64,000 nucleotides of DNA. It comes from Flavobacterium chilense (GTDB lineage Bacteria; Bacteroidota; Bacteroidia; Flavobacteriales; Flavobacteriaceae). The position numbers were made by a program, and so were the translations under genes. The notes under the pieces were generated by a model. It worked only from the letters and a program-made list of their open reading frames with translations. It was not told where the DNA came from and ran no database searches. The stretch's first letter is position 1. Each line of letters begins with the position of its first letter. The stretch covers positions 1-64,000 of the forward strand of contig NZ_LSYT01000008.1 of the NCBI RefSeq assembly GCF_001602525.1. The letters run 5' to 3'. Positions 61,353 to 64,000 of the stretch are shown here, piece after piece.

Positions 61353-62711
61353 TTATTTGTTAAAAGCTTTAATAAAGTCTTCGAATTTATCTTGGAACTT
61401 TTCAAATCCTTTAGAGAAATAAGCGCTCATTTCAACTTCAGTGTTGTCATTGAATTTTAAGTAGTATACTTCGTTGTAATATACTCTTGTAAATACTTCC
61501 CCTTTATCGTCATACCATGCCCAATATTTGTTGTTTGCATCCCAGATTGGTAAGTTAAATACATCCCAACTTGAAGATTCTTCTTTTTCTGAATGTTCAA
61601 CAATTTCAGCAATTTTGGTACCATCTTTTTTAGAGACTAAAGTAAGTTTAAAGTTTTTATTGAAATTAGATACTTCCCCTTCACTGTATTTTTTGTTGTA
61701 AGCATTTGCAGCTGTATAGTAGGCTTTGTAATCGCTTTTAGGGTCAGAGTAGCTAGGGTAATTAGGATAAACTAAGCTTTTTTCTAACGTAACTTCATCT
61801 GCTGCAGAAGTAGCTAAATCCATATTTGCAACAATTACAAAATTATCCATTAATTTAAACAATCCATTTGCTTTTCCTCTGTATTGGATAAGTTCTTTAT
61901 TATCTAATAACTTGTCAATTTCAGCATTACTTCCGCCATTAAAATCGATTAAAGTTTTTCCGTTATAAGTAAGAGCTGCTTTTGCACTGTTGTCTGTAGC
62001 TTTTAGACTGCTCATTTCCCAGGTATATCCATCATTTAATGTTAATTTAAATGCAGATTCAGTAGGGATTTCTTTTCCGTTAGAATATTTTGCAGTTTGA
62101 GTAAATGTTGCTGCCTGTGCATTGTCAATTGTTAAAACTGCATCTGATGAAGTTGGAAGAAAAATCCAGTCATTTACATCTACAGTTTGGTTGCCATTAT
62201 ATGCATAGCTATCATGGTACTTAACTTTTATGTCAGAAGAAACGCTTTTTGATGAAAAAACAGCATTATTTGCTGTCTGAGATTTTTTAGCTGGAAAAAC
62301 AAATTTTAATTCCGTAGTTGAAGCTGTTTTAACCCAGGTGCTATTTGCGTTGTTCCAGGTATATATACCATAAACACCAGAAATATTTAAAATATCCTCT
62401 ACCTGATTATCATTTTTACCATTAAAAATATCAATTTGACTAACGTTTAACAATCGGGATAAATTTTCTAATGCTTCAATTGCGCCAGAACTTTTAGTCT
62501 TATCCAATTGAACAAGCATTTCATTAGCCTCGGCTTCTAATTTAGTTTTTTGCTGGGCAGGAGTAAGACTTGAATAAGGTTGTTTTAGTAAAGCGGCAAT
62601 TTGTTCTTCAATAGTTTGTTCTGTTTCTGGTTTGTCATTGCTGTCATCACTAGAACATGAAACCATAAGTTGTGAAGCAACCAATGATAGCAAAATGAAT
62701 TTTTTAATCAT
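61353..62711 (-). CDS. Unknown acidic surface lipoprotein
   Basis: 452 residues; I do not recognise the family. The lipoprotein signal ends QLMVSCSSDDSNDKPE (C19), and the acidic stretch after it fits export to the cell surface. Residues about 35-90 are helical (EQIAALLKQPYSSLTPAQQK). The rest is a repetitive, Ser/Asn/Tyr-rich sequence with strands such as VYGIYTWNNANSTWVK and several SxDxxA segments. It is monocistronic and convergent with the TonB receptor pair, but nothing shows they work together. Confidence 0.8.
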   Translation of the reverse strand: MIKKFILLSLVASQLMVSCSSDDSNDKPETEQTIEEQIAALLKQPYSSLTPAQQKTKLEAEANEMLVQLDKTKSSGAIEALENLSRLLNVSQIDIFNGKNDNQVEDILNISGVYGIYTWNNANSTWVKTASTTELKFVFPAKKSQTANNAVFSSKSVSSDIKVKYHDSYAYNGNQTVDVNDWIFLPTSSDAVLTIDNAQAATFTQTAKYSNGKEIPTESAFKLTLNDGYTWEMSSLKATDNSAKAALTYNGKTLIDFNGGSNAEIDKLLDNKELIQYRGKANGLFKLMDNFVIVANMDLATSAADEVTLEKSLVYPNYPSYSDPKSDYKAYYTAANAYNKKYSEGEVSNFNKNFKLTLVSKKDGTKIAEIVEHSEKEESSSWDVFNLPIWDANNKYWAWYDDKGEVFTRVYYNEVYYLKFNDNTEVEMSAYFSKGFEKFQDKFEDFIKAFNK

Positions 62712-62885
62712 GATTTGTGTTTAAATTAAATGAAATTGTTGTTTTATTTTGGGGCGCAAGGTAGTTTTATAAAGTTTTTAAACATTACGGGAAACCGTAA
62801 AAATGTAAACTTTTTTCTGTTAAACTTTTTTAGGAAAAGATTTTGACAGAACATATTCTCTTACAGATTAATAGATAAGTTTTTT

Positions 62886-62893
62886 TAAATTTG
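62886..62893 (+). promoter_or_regulatory. -7 box of the alpha/beta hydrolase gene
   Basis: TAAATTTG, 28 bp before ATG 62922. Confidence 0.55.
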
Positions 62894-62921
62894 CGATACA
62901 ATTTTAAAAAAGAAAACGAGA

Positions 62922-63686
62922 ATGTTATACTCAAAAATAGAAGGCGAAGGAAAACCATTTATCATCATGCATGGATTTTTGGGGATGTCTGACAACTGGA
63001 AAACATTAGCAGGGCAGTATGTAGAAGCCGGATTTCAGGTTCATATTTTAGATTTGCGCAATCACGGCCGCAGTTTTCATTCAGACAAATGGAGTTATGA
63101 AGCGATGGTACAAGACGTTTTCGAATATTGCCAAGCCAATCAATTAAGCAAAATAGATATTTTAGGACATTCAATGGGCGGAAAAGTAGCAATGCTTTTT
63201 GCAACTACACATCCTGAAATTGTAGATAAACTGATTGTAGCAGATATTGGGCCGAGATTTTACAAACAACATCATCAGGATATTTTAGCAGGTTTAAATG
63301 CAGTAGATTTTTCGGTAAAACCAAGTCGAAATGATGTTGAAGCTGTCGTTGCACAATATGTTCCTGATTTTGGAACACGTCAGTTTCTGTTGAAAAACCT
63401 ATATTGGAAAGAACCGGGACAATTGGCTTTTAGATTTAATCTCGAAGTTTTCAATAATAATCTCGATGCCATTGGAAAAGCTTTGCCTGATGGTTTGGTT
63501 TTCGAAAAAGAAACCTTATTTATTAGAGGAGGCGCATCAGGTTATATTGCAGATGCAGATTTTGATGAAATACGTCAGCATTTTCCAAAAGCTAAGTTCG
63601 AAACCATTCCAAATGCAGGACATTGGCTTCATGCCGAAAACCCTAAAATGTTTTTTGAAATCACAACAGAGTTCCTGAAAGAATAA
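62922..63686 (+). CDS. Alpha/beta hydrolase (esterase-like)
   Basis: 254 residues, alpha/beta-hydrolase fold, cytoplasmic. The nucleophile is S84 in LGHSMGGKVAM. The oxyanion loop is MHGFLGMSDNW, the strand before it is ILDLRNHGRS, and the catalytic histidine is in NAGHWLHAENP near residue 235. The pattern resembles YbfF-type esterases acting on acyl-thioester or ester substrates; the real substrate is unknown. Confidence 0.93.
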   Translation: MLYSKIEGEGKPFIIMHGFLGMSDNWKTLAGQYVEAGFQVHILDLRNHGRSFHSDKWSYEAMVQDVFEYCQANQLSKIDILGHSMGGKVAMLFATTHPEIVDKLIVADIGPRFYKQHHQDILAGLNAVDFSVKPSRNDVEAVVAQYVPDFGTRQFLLKNLYWKEPGQLAFRFNLEVFNNNLDAIGKALPDGLVFEKETLFIRGGASGYIADADFDEIRQHFPKAKFETIPNAGHWLHAENPKMFFEITTEFLKE

Positions 63687-63737
63687 TTTTTTTGAAGTAA
63701 ATTTTATTACTTTTATTAAAACTTTAAATCAAAAAAT

Positions 63738-64000
63738 ATGAAACTATTACTTAGACTCCTTGTTACTGCTGCCTTGGTGTTGTTAATTGCTAACTTTTTG
63801 CCGGGGGTACATGTTGCAAGTTTTGGTACAGCAATAATTGTAGCAATTGTTTTAGGATTATTGAATCTGTTTATAAAACCAATATTAGTTATCCTAACGC
63901 TACCGGTTACGTTTATTACGCTAGGTTTGTTTTTACTGGTTATTAATGCAGTCATTATTTTGTTGTGTACTAATATTGTGGGAGGTTTTGCAGTCGATTC
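63738..64000 (+). CDS. Phage-holin-like four-helix membrane protein (partial, 3' end outside window)
   Basis: Eighty-seven complete codons, cut by the window end. It begins MKLLLRLLVTAALVLLIANF and continues through three or more hydrophobic segments, with LLNLFIKPILVILTLPVTF in the middle, characteristic of the PF04020 (Phage_holin_4_2-like) family. These are small inner-membrane proteins; the name is historical and gives no evidence for a prophage. The start ATG lies 51 bp after the hydrolase stop. Confidence 0.85.
   Translation, partial: MKLLLRLLVTAALVLLIANFLPGVHVASFGTAIIVAIVLGLLNLFIKPILVILTLPVTFITLGLFLLVINAVIILLCTNIVGGFAVD

Noticed and set aside
63738..64000. Prophage at the window end because of the holin-like gene
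   Set aside because: The family is widespread in chromosomes, the neighbour is a hydrolase, and no other phage gene is present.

Overview
The window looks like the chromosome of a gliding Flavobacterium close to F. johnsoniae. It is AT-rich. Many promoters carry the Bacteroidota -7 box TAnnTTTG, and several starts are GTG or TTG. Type IX secretion (T9SS) and gliding genes are prominent: sprA, remB, porG, two porP/sprF homologues and a giant type B T9SS substrate. The gene order ruvA-sprA-gcvH-vanZ-deoC-remB matches what I recall for F. johnsoniae; this is memory, not a search. No tRNA, rRNA, CRISPR array or prophage was seen.

Layout. 1-4.8 kb: C-terminal end of a repetitive cell-surface protein, then its probable SprF partner and an OmpA-type periplasmic protein. 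4.8-7.6 kb: the only clearly accessory stretch. It holds short hairpin repeats, an unknown gene divergent from a small XRE regulator with a perfect 20-bp palindrome between them, about 52-bp inverted repeats around the regulator, a REP-associated (RAYT) IS200-like transposase, and a six-unit tandem array of about 120 bp per unit. 7.6-22.2 kb: CBS protein, malic enzyme, ruvA, sprA (7.2 kb), gcvH, VanZ-like gene, deoC, remB. 22.3-27.5 kb: heme O synthase, cytochrome oxidase subunits III, III and IV, and copper/oxidase assembly genes (a Cys-less SCO-like protein, SCO, DUF420, a small CxxC protein). 29.1-36.3 kb: MacB-type ABC exporter with two permeases, two adaptors and a TolC protein. 36.4-41.2 kb: tsaB, mscS, a helical-repeat protein, an NfuA-like protein, an orphan PorP/SprF and a gamma-carbonic anhydrase.

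41.2-46.0 kb, minus strand: a compact cluster of a DUF6268-like outer-membrane protein, a surface Kelch lipoprotein, a DUF4907 lipoprotein, a LytS-type kinase, a lipoprotein-type intradiol dioxygenase homologue and a LytTR regulator. I think this is the best candidate for an undescribed system, a surface-to-cytoplasm sensing module. 46.2-48.8 kb: DUF4270 lipoprotein and a beta-barrel protein. 48.8-55.4 kb, minus strand: envelope biogenesis operon porG-uppS-bamA-ompH-ompH, with murI just downstream. 55.6-64 kb: nadK, a CBS protein, pdxJ, a TonB-dependent receptor with a DUF4249 lipoprotein, an unknown lipoprotein, an alpha/beta hydrolase and the start of a holin-like membrane protein.

Much of the window therefore builds or uses the outer membrane: BamA, chaperones and lipid carrier synthesis for assembly, SprA and PorG for T9SS export, and RemB, SprF homologues and the large surface protein as gliding or adhesion cargo and accessories. 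All assignments come from reading the sequence and family knowledge; no database search was run.
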